Source: Streptomyces sp. HUAS MG91 (lineage in GTDB: Bacteria > Actinomycetota > Actinomycetes > Streptomycetales > Streptomycetaceae). Taken from it: a stretch of DNA of 64,000 nucleotides. The notes below the pieces were generated by a model. That model searched no databases. It was not told where the DNA came from and was given only the letters and a program-made list of their open reading frames with translations. The stretch spans positions 1,612,001-1,676,000 of the forward strand of contig NZ_CP159534.1 in assembly GCF_040529335.1 (NCBI RefSeq). Reading direction: 5' to 3'. Position numbers and translations under genes: made by a program. This document shows positions 43,432-52,200 of this stretch, in pieces. Numbering within the stretch: position 1 is the stretch's first letter; each line of letters begins with the position of its first letter.

Positions 43432-44439
43432 ATGACCACCACCCCTCTCACCGCCGACCACCTGTACGCGACGGGCCTGCGCGGTCAGTGGCACCCGGTC
43501 GTCCCCTCCTCGTTCGTCGCGCCCGGCGCGATGCGCAAGGTCACCGTCCTCGGCGAGCAGTGGCTGCTGTTCCGCCGCTCGGACGGCACCCTGAGCATGC
43601 TCGCCGACCGCTGCCCGCACCGCGGCGCCCCGCTCTCGCTGGGCAAACACCTGGGCGACCGGGTGGCGTGCTGGTACCACGGCGTGGAGGTCGAGACCGA
43701 CGGCACCGTCTCCTCCGTCCCGGGCCTGCCCGGCTGCAACCTGGAGGGCAAGCAACTCGTCGTCTCGCTGCCCGTCAAGGAGGTGTCCGGCGCCGTCCTC
43801 GCCTACTTCGGCACCGAGGAGCAGCCGCAGCCGGTCGAGCTGACGCTGCCCGAGCCGCTGACCGACCCCGACACCGAGGCGATCCTCTGCTACGCGGAGT
43901 GGAACGTGCCGTGGCGGTACGCCGTCGAGAACCTGCTCGACCCGATGCACGGCGCGTTCCTGCACCACGACTCGCACACGATGTTCGACGGCGACACCAC
44001 CGCCAAGTTCCGCATCCGCGAGACCGACCGCGGCTACTTCTTCGAGAAGACCGACCAGCGCGGCGTGAACTTCGACTGGGTCGAGCTGTGCCGCACGGGC
44101 GTCGACTGGGTCGACCTGTCGATCCCCTACCCGCCGTCGGCGGGGCCCGGCGGCCCGTTCGGCATCGTCGGCATGGTCCGCCCGGTCGACGCCGAGCGCT
44201 GCGCCGTCTTCTTCTGGCGCTACCGCACGGTCCAGGGATGGCAGCGCGACACCTGGCGGTTCCTCTACAAGACGCTGATCGAGAAGCGGCACTGGGAGGT
44301 CCTGGAGCAGGACCGGGTGATGCTGGAGGCGATGCCCGCGGACGCCGACCAGCGCGAGAACCTGTACCAGCACGACCTCGGCGTGGTCCGGCTGCGCCGC
44401 CTGTACCGCGGCGGCGCCGAGGCCCAGGCCACGGCGTGA
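43432..44439 (+). CDS. Rieske non-heme iron oxygenase, terminal component
   Basis: The 335-residue protein has the Rieske motif Cys61-x-His63 (DRCPHRGAP) and Cys80-x2-His83 (CWYHG), then the mononuclear iron site NLLDPMHGAFLH (His173, His178). The single-subunit size and VanB-type reductase point to the phthalate/vanillate group, which hydroxylates or demethylates aromatic and heterocyclic carboxylates. It likely makes the catechol that the operon's extradiol enzyme cleaves. ATG 43432 is preferred to GTG 43423 on ribosome-site spacing. Confidence 0.94.
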   Translation: MTTTPLTADHLYATGLRGQWHPVVPSSFVAPGAMRKVTVLGEQWLLFRRSDGTLSMLADRCPHRGAPLSLGKHLGDRVACWYHGVEVETDGTVSSVPGLPGCNLEGKQLVVSLPVKEVSGAVLAYFGTEEQPQPVELTLPEPLTDPDTEAILCYAEWNVPWRYAVENLLDPMHGAFLHHDSHTMFDGDTTAKFRIRETDRGYFFEKTDQRGVNFDWVELCRTGVDWVDLSIPYPPSAGPGGPFGIVGMVRPVDAERCAVFFWRYRTVQGWQRDTWRFLYKTLIEKRHWEVLEQDRVMLEAMPADADQRENLYQHDLGVVRLRRLYRGGAEAQATA

Positions 44440-44576
44440 GCCCCCGGGCCCGTCCGGGCCCGCGTCCTCGGTGAACGGCTCCCCGGGGGAACGCGGCCAG
44501 GTCATCCCCGTACGCCCATAATGGGGCGAGACATCGGAGGACCGGTCTCTCCGGAGGACGAGCAGAGGGGGCTGCC

Positions 44577-45248
44577 ATGGCCGTCACCGACGAGGCCATC
44601 GAGAAGATCAAGGGCATGATCGTCTCGGGTGCGCTGCGCCCCGGCGACCGGCTCCCCAAGGAGAGCGAACTCGCCGCGGAGCTGGGGCTCTCGCGCAATT
44701 CGCTGCGCGAGGCGGTGCGCGCGCTCTCCCTCATCCGCATCCTGGACGTCCGGCAGGGCGACGGCACCTACGTCACGAGCCTGGACCCGCAGCTCCTGCT
44801 GGAGGCGCTGAGCTTCGTCGTCGACTTCCACCGCGACGACACGGTCCTGGAGTTCCTGGCCGTCCGCCGCATCCTGGAGCCGGCCGCCACGGCGATGGCG
44901 GCGACCTCCATCGGCGCCGACCAGCTCGACCGGCTCGCCGCCCAGCTGGACGAGCTGGGGCCCGAGCCGTCGGTGGAGGAGCTGGTCGCCGCGGACCTCG
45001 ACTTCCACCGTGGCATCGTGGCGGCCGCCGGCAATTCGGTGCTCGGTTCCCTCCTCGACGGGCTGTCCGGGCCGACCACCCGGGCCCGGGTCTGGCGCGG
45101 CCTGACCCAGGAGGACGCGGTCGGCCGCACCCTGCGCGAACACCGGGCGATCCTGGCGGCGCTGCGCGACGGCGACCCGGAGGCGGCCCGCTCCTGGGCG
45201 ACCGTGCACATCGCGAGCGTGGAGCAGTGGCTGCGCTCCACGCTGTGA
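44577..45248 (+). CDS. GntR-family regulator, FCD (FadR-type) subfamily
   Basis: The 223-residue protein has an N-terminal winged helix (PGDRLPKESELAAELGLSRN, then SLREAVRALS) and an FCD ligand domain (residues about 75-215, with DLDFHRGIVAAAGNSVL and the metal-ligand histidines). FCD regulators usually respond to organic acids. It has its own promoter-like CATAAT at 44516-44521, and the CTTAGA motif of the catabolic promoters is not seen there, so its link to the operon is uncertain. Confidence 0.92.
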   Translation: MAVTDEAIEKIKGMIVSGALRPGDRLPKESELAAELGLSRNSLREAVRALSLIRILDVRQGDGTYVTSLDPQLLLEALSFVVDFHRDDTVLEFLAVRRILEPAATAMAATSIGADQLDRLAAQLDELGPEPSVEELVAADLDFHRGIVAAAGNSVLGSLLDGLSGPTTRARVWRGLTQEDAVGRTLREHRAILAALRDGDPEAARSWATVHIASVEQWLRSTL

Positions 45249-45418
45249 GCCCGAAGCGGTGAGCCGGAAGTGGGAAACCCCGACATTCAGGTGGAGTGCA
45301 CACCTGCGACACGGGGCAGTGTTCCGGGCAGTCTCCGGGTTCCAGGGGGCTGCGGAGGGTCCTCGCGGACGCCGTAAGGTGGGCAGGTACGCGAGGACAC
45401 GTCGGAAGGAGGCGCTGG

Positions 45419-46390
45419 GTGATCGAGCTCGAGGGGGTTCCCGAGCTGGTCGACCCGGTCATGGTGGCCGCGTTCGAGGGCTGGAACGATGCCGGCGACG
45501 CCGCCTCCACCGCGGTCGCGCATCTCGACAAGGAGTGGAAGGGCGAGGTGTTCGCGGCGCTGGACGCCGAGGACTACTACGACTTCCAGGTCAACCGGCC
45601 GACGGTCTTCCTGGAAGACGGCGTGCGCAAGATCACCTGGCCGACGACCCGGCTCTCGGTGGTGCGCGTCGGCGGCGACAAGCCGCGTGACCTGGTCCTG
45701 GTCCGCGGCATCGAGCCGTCGATGCGCTGGCGCTCGTTCTGCAACGAACTGCTGGGGTTCGCGCACGAGCTGGGCGTGGAGCTGGTGGTGATCCTGGGCG
45801 CGCTGCTCGGCGACACTCCGCACACCCGGCCGGTTCCGGTCAGCGGCGTCACCTCCGATCCGGATCTCGCTACGCGCATGGACCTGGAGGAGACCAAGTA
45901 CGAGGGCCCGACGGGCATCGTCGGGATTCTCCAGGAGGCGTGCACCCACGCGGGCGTCCCGGCGGTCTCGCTGTGGGCGGCGGTGCCGCACTACGTGTCG
46001 CAGCCGCCGAACCCGAAGGCGACGCTGGCGCTGCTCAACCGCCTGGAGGACCTGATCGACCTGCGGATCCCACTGGGCGAGCTGGCCGAGGACGCGCGCG
46101 CCTGGCAGCTGGGCGTGGACCAGCTGGCGGCGGAGGACAGCGAGGTCGCCGAGTACGTGCAGACGCTGGAGGAGGCGCGGGACACCGCGGAGCTGCCGGA
46201 GGCGTCGGGCGAGGCGATCGCCCGCGAGTTCGAGCGGTATCTGCGGCGGCGCGACCCGGGGGCACCGCCCGGGGCGGGCGGCCACGCCACGGACGGCGGC
46301 GACGGCTCGTCGTACCTGCGGGACAACCCGGGCGGCAAGAGCCGCCCGCCGAAGCCACCGCGCCCCGACGCCGAGGACGGCGACGAGTAG
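45419..46390 (+). CDS. PAC2-family protein, probable ParJ homologue
   Basis: The 323-residue protein belongs to the PAC2 family (proteasome-assembly-chaperone-like fold): VMVAAFEGWNDAGDAASTAV, LVLVRGIEPSMRWRSF, VVILGALLGDTPHTRPVPVSG in part, and EGPTGIVGILQEAC. By position between glpD and mshC I infer it is the counterpart of S. coelicolor SCO1662 (ParJ), reported to modulate ParA assembly. The C-terminal 50 residues are Gly/Pro-rich and disordered. GTG 45419 has AAGGAGG upstream. Confidence 0.85.
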   Translation: MIELEGVPELVDPVMVAAFEGWNDAGDAASTAVAHLDKEWKGEVFAALDAEDYYDFQVNRPTVFLEDGVRKITWPTTRLSVVRVGGDKPRDLVLVRGIEPSMRWRSFCNELLGFAHELGVELVVILGALLGDTPHTRPVPVSGVTSDPDLATRMDLEETKYEGPTGIVGILQEACTHAGVPAVSLWAAVPHYVSQPPNPKATLALLNRLEDLIDLRIPLGELAEDARAWQLGVDQLAAEDSEVAEYVQTLEEARDTAELPEASGEAIAREFERYLRRRDPGAPPGAGGHATDGGDGSSYLRDNPGGKSRPPKPPRPDAEDGDE

Positions 46391-46410
46391 ACCGCGGTCC
46401 ACGACCGACG

Positions 46411-46450
46411 AAGCGCCCCCGGCGCCGGGCAACCGGCACCGGGGGCGCTT
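46411..46450 (+). terminator. Terminator after the PAC2 gene
   Basis: An 18-bp stem with one mismatch (46411-46428 with 46433-46450) and a GCAA tetraloop is followed by TCGCG. It is one of the strongest hairpins in the window. Confidence 0.9.
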
Positions 46451-46505
46451 TCGCGCCGCTCCCGTTCTTCTCGCCTTTGGCCGGTTTGCGGCGTGACAGA
46501 TGATT

Positions 46506-46522
46506 CTGTGCAAAATGCACAG
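46506..46522. promoter_or_regulatory. Perfect palindrome upstream of the subtilase gene
   Basis: CTGTGCAAAATGCACAG has perfect 7-bp arms around AAA. It lies in an AT-richer stretch 141 bp before the subtilase start. It looks like a dimeric repressor or activator site; I cannot name the regulator. Confidence 0.55.
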
Positions 46523-46536
46523 GGTTCCCTCTTCAA

Positions 46537-46565
46537 CTTGTTCTCAAACGCATTTCCTGAACAAG
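46537..46565. promoter_or_regulatory. Spaced inverted repeat upstream of the subtilase gene
   Basis: CTTGTTC (46537-46543) and GAACAAG (46559-46565) are perfect inverted copies separated by 15 bp. The distance would place two half-sites about two helical turns apart on the same face. It lies 15 bp after the first palindrome. Confidence 0.5.
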
Positions 46566-46662
46566 GGGTGGACGCGAGCGCCCGGCCGTAGCAAGGTGTG
46601 CCCGACGAACGCGGCACAGGCACACCCGTACGACCAGAGGTGGCGAGGGGAGCTGTGGACCG

Positions 46663-48402
46663 ATGACCGACCAGAACGCAGAACCGGCGCGGGGCCCGGG
46701 GGCTGCGGGTCCGGGTCCGGACGGAGCCGGTTTCACGTATCGCGGGACAGAAGCGGAACTGATCGTCCTGGCGCGGCCCGAGGCCCGGTTACGGGCCCAG
46801 GCGGACGGGGTCAGGTCGGCCGCCGGCGCCGACGTATCGGCTCTGAACATGTTCCTGGGCGACGAACAGCTCGCCCTTGAACCGTTGTTCGGCAGTGAGG
46901 AGCGGCTGCGGGGCGCGTCTGAGGCGGTGGGGGCCGGGGCGGACGTGCCGGACCTGGCGCTGTTCTACCGGGTGCGCGGCGCGGGCGGACGGGCCCAGGA
47001 ACTGCGGGCGCGGATCGCGGCACTGCCGGAGGTCGACACCGCTTACGTGAAGCCCGGTGCGGTGCCGGCCGTCTCTCCGGAGGACTTCGAGGAGGCGCGG
47101 CGGCTGAAGGAGAAGACGGCCGCGACCCCCGATTTCACGGGCCGTCAGGGCTATCTCGCGCCGGCGCCCGAGGGCGTGGACGCGACGTGGGCGTGGCAGC
47201 GGCTCGGCGGCGGCGGAGAGGGCGTCACCGTCATCGACGTGGAGGGCGCCTGGCAGCTCAGCCACGAGGCCCTGTCGGCGAAGCTCGCGGGCGTCGTCGT
47301 CGGGAGCCCCGTCGCGGATCTGGCGTGGCGCAACCACGGCACCGCCGTCCTCGGCGTGATCGGCGGCGACCGCGACGGGCACGGCATCACCGGCATCGCC
47401 CCGCAGGCGGTGACGGCGGCGGCCTCCTTCCAGGGCGTCGGCACGGCGGCGGCGATCCACGCGGCGGCCGAGCGGCTGAGCCCCGGTGACTTCGTGCTGG
47501 TCGAACTGCACCGGCCGGGACCGCGGTTCGACTTCGAGTCGCGCGACGACCAGCGCGGTTACATCGGCCTGGAGTGGTGGCCCGACGACTTCGCCGCGAT
47601 CAGGTACGCCACCGCGCTGGGCATCGTGGTGGTGGCCGCGGCGGGCAACGGCGCCGAGTCGCTGGACGACGGGCTGTACGAGCGGCGCCCGGAGGGCTTC
47701 CCGGCCTGGTGGCACAACCCGTTCAATCCGACGAACCCGTCCTCCGGCGCGGTCCTGGTCGGCGCGGGCGCGCCGCCGCCCGGCACGCACGGCCGTGACC
47801 ACGGCCCGGACCGCTCACGCCTTGCGTTCTCCAACTACGGCGCCCGGGTGGACGCCCAGGGCTGGGGCCGCGAGGTCACCACCACCGGCGGTTTCTGGGA
47901 CCGCCCCGGCGATCTGCAGGGCGGCTCCGAGGAGATCGCCTGGTACACCGATACTTTCTCCGGCACCTCGGCTGCCTCCCCGGTGGTCGTCGGCGCGCTG
48001 GCCGCCCTCCAGGGCATGCTCAAGGCCGGCGGCCAGCGCCCGATGAACTCCTCGCGGGCGCGCGAGGTGCTCCGGGCGTCCGGCTCTCCGCAGCAGGACG
48101 CTCCCGGCCGGCCCGCCTCGCAGCGGATCGGCAACCGGCCCGACATCAGAGGAGCGGTGACCCATCTGCTGCCCTCGACGGTCGGTTCGGGCCAGGCCGA
48201 GCGGTACTGGGACGAACTGCTCCCGTATCCGCGCGAACTCCCGCCACGGCTCAGGCTGTTCGTGGCGGGCACCTGGCGCAACCTGAACGACCCGTCCCCC
48301 GAGATCCGCCAGGCGGTGCACAGCGCCTTCGCGGGGGGACGGCCCGATGTCCGTGTCTGGTTCTCGGACGACGAGATCGTCGGCCTTGTGGTCACGGGCT
48401 GA
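46663..48402 (+). CDS. Subtilisin-like serine protease (S8) without a signal peptide
   Basis: The 579-residue protein has the catalytic triad Asp192 (VTVIDVEGAW), His225 (WRNHGTAVLGVIGG) and Ser436 (FSGTSAASPVV), with oxyanion Asn329 (AAAGNG). Residues 1-160 are a non-catalytic, prodomain-like region and the last 90 residues a small extra domain. There is no Sec or Tat signal, so it is probably cytoplasmic or leaves by another route. GGGGAG lies about 10 nt before ATG 46663. It is 38 nt upstream of the Gln-rich gene, presumably co-transcribed. Confidence 0.9.
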   Translation: MTDQNAEPARGPGAAGPGPDGAGFTYRGTEAELIVLARPEARLRAQADGVRSAAGADVSALNMFLGDEQLALEPLFGSEERLRGASEAVGAGADVPDLALFYRVRGAGGRAQELRARIAALPEVDTAYVKPGAVPAVSPEDFEEARRLKEKTAATPDFTGRQGYLAPAPEGVDATWAWQRLGGGGEGVTVIDVEGAWQLSHEALSAKLAGVVVGSPVADLAWRNHGTAVLGVIGGDRDGHGITGIAPQAVTAAASFQGVGTAAAIHAAAERLSPGDFVLVELHRPGPRFDFESRDDQRGYIGLEWWPDDFAAIRYATALGIVVVAAAGNGAESLDDGLYERRPEGFPAWWHNPFNPTNPSSGAVLVGAGAPPPGTHGRDHGPDRSRLAFSNYGARVDAQGWGREVTTTGGFWDRPGDLQGGSEEIAWYTDTFSGTSAASPVVVGALAALQGMLKAGGQRPMNSSRAREVLRASGSPQQDAPGRPASQRIGNRPDIRGAVTHLLPSTVGSGQAERYWDELLPYPRELPPRLRLFVAGTWRNLNDPSPEIRQAVHSAFAGGRPDVRVWFSDDEIVGLVVTG

Positions 48403-48440
48403 CGCGACGCAGCCAACCATTGATGGAAGGTGGCACCCGC

Positions 48441-49088
48441 ATGAGCATGACCCCGCAGATGAGTCAGCAGGGGCAGCAGTTCCCGAGCACGTCGCCCTAT
48501 CAGCAGCAGCAGCCGTTCGGGCAGCAGGGCGGTCAGCAGGGCTTCGGCCAGCAGCCGTTCGGCCAGCAGGGCGGACAGCAGGGCTACGGCCAGCAGGGCG
48601 GACAGCAGGGCTTCGGCCAGCAGCCGTTCGGCCAGCAGGGCGGGCAGCAGCACATGGGCGGCTCGCTCGAGCAGCTCCAGCAGCTCGGCCAGCAGCAGCC
48701 CTTCCAGGGGCTGCTCCAGCAGCTCGGTCAGCAGCAGGGCTACGGCCAGCAGCAGATGGGCGGCCAGCAGCAGCAGGTCGAGCAGCAGGTCCAGCAGCAC
48801 CTGCACCAGATCCTCCAGATCGCGGTGCAGCACTCGCAGCAGCAGGTCCAGCAGCAGGTGCTGCAGGCCGGCATCGCGGACGCCTACATCGACGTCGTGC
48901 AGCCGCTGCCCGGTCAGCCCAGCATCATCGCGCTGCGCATCCAGGGCCAGTTCCGGATCTTCGCCAACCCCAACCCGCAGACGCACGACCAGGTCCAGGA
49001 GGCGTTCGCCTTCGGTCACCAGGTCGTCGGCGTCTGGGACTCCGGGTCGCCGCAGGTCCTGCGCAGCATCCAGGTGCGCAAGATCTGA
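48441..49088 (+). CDS. Gln/Gly-rich, prion-like low-complexity protein
   Basis: The 215-residue protein has residues 8-120 made of Gln, Gly, Phe, Tyr and Pro, with no charged residue before Glu76. A 23-residue period is visible (28-47 repeated at 51-70, unit GGQQGFGQQPFGQQGG). A Gln-rich amphipathic segment follows, then a compact conserved-looking C-terminal domain (about 140-215: AYIDVVQPLPGQPSIIALRI in part, VWDSGSPQVLRSIQVRKI). Such composition favours phase separation or amyloid assembly. I do not recognise a named family. GGAAGGTGG precedes ATG 48441. It is the second gene after the subtilase. Confidence 0.82.
   Translation: MSMTPQMSQQGQQFPSTSPYQQQQPFGQQGGQQGFGQQPFGQQGGQQGYGQQGGQQGFGQQPFGQQGGQQHMGGSLEQLQQLGQQQPFQGLLQQLGQQQGYGQQQMGGQQQQVEQQVQQHLHQILQIAVQHSQQQVQQQVLQAGIADAYIDVVQPLPGQPSIIALRIQGQFRIFANPNPQTHDQVQEAFAFGHQVVGVWDSGSPQVLRSIQVRKI
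48521..48651 (+). repeat. In-frame 69-nt tandem repeat encoding the Gln/Gly tract
   Basis: Two long copies with a 69-nt period encode GGQQGFGQQPFGQQGGQQ units joined by a GYGQQ segment. Gly codons differ (GGT/GGA) at some positions, so the copies have diverged slightly. CAGCAG dinucleotide codons make slippage or recombination likely. Confidence 0.75.
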
Positions 49089-49148
49089 CCCACGGGATCC
49101 GGCCTGTCGGATCCGATCGCGACACATGAGCGGTGACCAGCAGAAGAG

Positions 49149-49180
49149 GGGGCGCTTCCTCCGCAGGGAGGAAGCGCCCC
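49149..49180. terminator. Terminator between the Gln-rich gene and convergent GH31 gene
   Basis: A 13-bp stem (49149-49161 with 49168-49180) with a six-base loop is followed by TTTCATTTG on the plus strand. It is bidirectional in position. Confidence 0.88.
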
Positions 49181-49202
49181 TTTCATTTGTCCGGGACCCG
49201 GG

Positions 49203-52200
49203 TCAGCTCCCGTCCGCGCAGGTGAACGCGGCGGCGGCCCAGTCCCCGTGGTCGCCGGACTTGGACCCGTTGGTGTCGGTGACCTTCAGCCGCAGGTGCC
49301 GGGCACCGGTCACGTCCACGTCGGCCGGGACGGTGGCCGAGGCGCCGGTGACCTTCGGGGAGGTCCACAGCACCTTGCCGTCGGCCTCGACGGAGAAGGC
49401 GACCTCGCCGTACCCGTTGATCTCGTCGTCGATCCCGACGTCCGCGGTGAACTTCGTGCACTGCCCGCCGAGATAGACCTCGACGACGGAGTCGGCGTGC
49501 ACGCCGATGCCCTTGTCGTACGTCTTCCCGGCGAGGGTGAGGGGGTGACCGTCGGAGGCGCCTGACTCGCCGTTGCTGCGGTCGCGTTCGGCGGGCCCGT
49601 ATCCGTTGGTCGAGGTCAGCCACTCCAGGTCGCTCGCCCAGGCGTGCCCCGCGGGCGGTTCGGGCATCACGGAGACCGCGAAGTGCCCCTGCGCGGAGCG
49701 CTGTTGGCCGGCGGCCCGGTAGCGGGCGGTGGCGGTGAGCGCCTGCTCCCCCGGTTTCACGTCCGCGCCGGGGGTGACGGCGAGGTCGACGCGCCGGGTG
49801 GTCCCGGCCGGGATCCGGCCGACGGTCACCGGGTCCGCAGCGGTCCACCCCGCGGGCGCGTCGACGCCCACGGTGACATCGGTGGCGTCCTTGTCGCCCG
49901 CGGTGACGTCGACGGCGACCGTGCCGGTGACGCCCGCGCCCAGCTCCTGGTGCACGGCGGCGGACACGGCCGCCCCGGCTCCCGGTGCGGCGCCGCCCAC
50001 GGCCGCGGTGTCGCGCAGGTCGAGGGTGAAGGCCCGCGCGGTGGACCGGGTGCCGGTCTTCACGCGCACGACGCCGCCCCGGTCGTCCGGGTCGTAGAAC
50101 CAGCCGCTCGCGGCCTTGTCGAACGCGCTCTTCGACGCGGCGCGCGCCAGCTTCTCGCCGTCGAGCTCGACCCGGCCCGGCGCGTCCGCGGTGTGCACGG
50201 TGAAGGAGTAGGGCCGGGCGGTCTGCTTGCCGTCGTAACGGCCCTCGCTCGCGCCGATCCGCACCCGCACGTCACCAGGGCCGGACCGGGGTGCGGTGAC
50301 GGTGGCGCGCTGGGTGGCGTAGGCGCCGTCGCGGTGGGCGCGGGTGACGCCGTCGTCCTCGTACAGGTCGAAGGACGAACTGCCCTGCGGGTACACGTCC
50401 CAGGCGACCGGGGAGTCCTTGTCCCGGTCGGTGTACGAGCGGATGCCCGGCCACATCGGCACGGCGGCGCCGCCCTTGACGAACAGCGGCAGGGTGTCGA
50501 GCGGCGCGCTGTAGCCGTCGATCGTGGTCGGCCCCTGGTAGACCCGGCCGGTCCAGTAGTCGGTCCACGTGCCCTTGGGCAGATAGATGCCGTCCCGCGT
50601 GGCGGAGTCCTCGTACACGGGGGCGACGAGGAAGTCCTCGCCGGTCATGAACTCGTACTTCGCGGCGTCCGTGGCCGCCTTAGGGTCGTCCGGGTACTCC
50701 AGCGCGAGCGGCCGCACGGCGCCCACGCCGGTCTTCGTGGCCTCGTGGGCGTACGAGTACAGGTAGGGCAGCAGCGACTCGTGCAGCTTGAGGTACTTCC
50801 GGTTGATCGTCGTGTACGGCTCGCCCTGCCGGAACGGCTGCTTGTCGCTCGCGGCCCAGCCGTCCATGGTCATGGTGACGGGCAGCAGCGACTTCCACTG
50901 CAGATCGCGTACGTACGTCTTGGGGCTGCCGCCGAAGATGCCGTCCACGTCACCTGTCGTATAGGCGAGGCCGGACAGGGTGGCGCCGGCGTACGTCGGG
51001 ATCTGCCAGCGGATGTAGTCCCAGGAGCCGGACTGGTCGCCCGACCACTGCACCCCGCACCGCTGGGCGCCGGCCCAGCTCTCGGGGGCCCAGGTGAAGC
51101 CGCGGGCATCGGAGTTGTCCTCGATGCCCCGGTAGGCGCCCTTGCAGCCGTCGAGGGCCTTCTTGTAGCCGTCGCCGACCCAGGCGACGTCCAGCTTCGC
51201 GACGCGCTGCCCGGCCTTCACCTGGTCGGCGATTCTGTCGATGCCGTCCTCGGTCCACAGGCCGAGCTGGGCCTTGTCGCCGCGCAGGCCCTGCGCGGTC
51301 TCGGCCAGGTTCTCGAACCCGCAGCCGTAGCCGTCGTTGACGAGCATCCAGCCGAGCGGCATGTCCTGCTCGACGTACTGCCGGGAGATCTTCAGGGCGT
51401 CCAGGGTGTGCCGCTCGCCGCGGTTGGCGTTGTGCAGATAGCAGTCGGCGTCGCCCACTTCGAGCCCGTAGACCGGCGGCAGGAACGGTTTTCCGGTCAG
51501 CCGGGTGTACTGGCCGATGACGTCTTTCGCACTGTCCCGGCCGCTGCCCGCGAAGTAGTAGGCGTCGAAGCGCCGCTCGGCGGCGGCCGCGGTGACGGGC
51601 GCGCCGAAGGTGTAGGTGTTGGGCGCGTAGGTGTTCCGGAAGACGCCGTACCCGGCCGTGGAGAGGTAGAAGGGTACGGAGTTGGGGTGGCCGCCGTCGT
51701 CCCAGTCGTAGCTGACCTCGGCCTTCGCGGTCTGTCCGCGCAGGCTGGTGTTGCCGCGCCCGTTCTGCATGCCGACGCCGTAGAACTGCTCGTCGGCGCC
51801 GCGGTCGAGGCTCTGGGTGGTGCTGTCCGCGCTCCAGCTGATGGGCGCGTTCTCCGCCCACACCTCGGTGCCGTCGTGCCTGAACAGGGCGAAGCGCAGA
51901 GGGGACTTGTAGGCGCGCAGGGTGACCTCGGCGCTGCTCAGCTCGTAGCGGTCGCCGCGGTCCTTCCAGCGGGTGGCGGGCGGCGCGCCCTGCGGCAGGA
52001 CGATGTCGTCGCCCGCGGGATCGGTGAACGTGCCGTCCGGGGCGACCTCGATCCGGAAGCTCTCGGCGGACACGAAGCTGACCCGCGCCTCGGCGGTGCC
52101 GGCGTCGAAGGTGTAGCGGGCCTTGCCCGGATGGAAGCCGGTGACGTCGCCGAGGGCTCCGGGGGCGTCGGCGGCGCGGGCGGTCTGTCCGGGCCCGGCA

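Noticed and set aside
44440..44576. CTTAGA-type operator before the GntR/FCD gene
   Set aside because: The motif is not present there; only a CATAAT -10-like element and an imperfect CGGAG repeat were seen.
48441..49088. Gln/Gly-rich ORF as a spurious low-complexity frame
   Set aside because: It was considered and then kept as a gene, because it has a good ribosome site, an ordinary folded C-terminal domain, codon use in phase with its neighbours and a following terminator.
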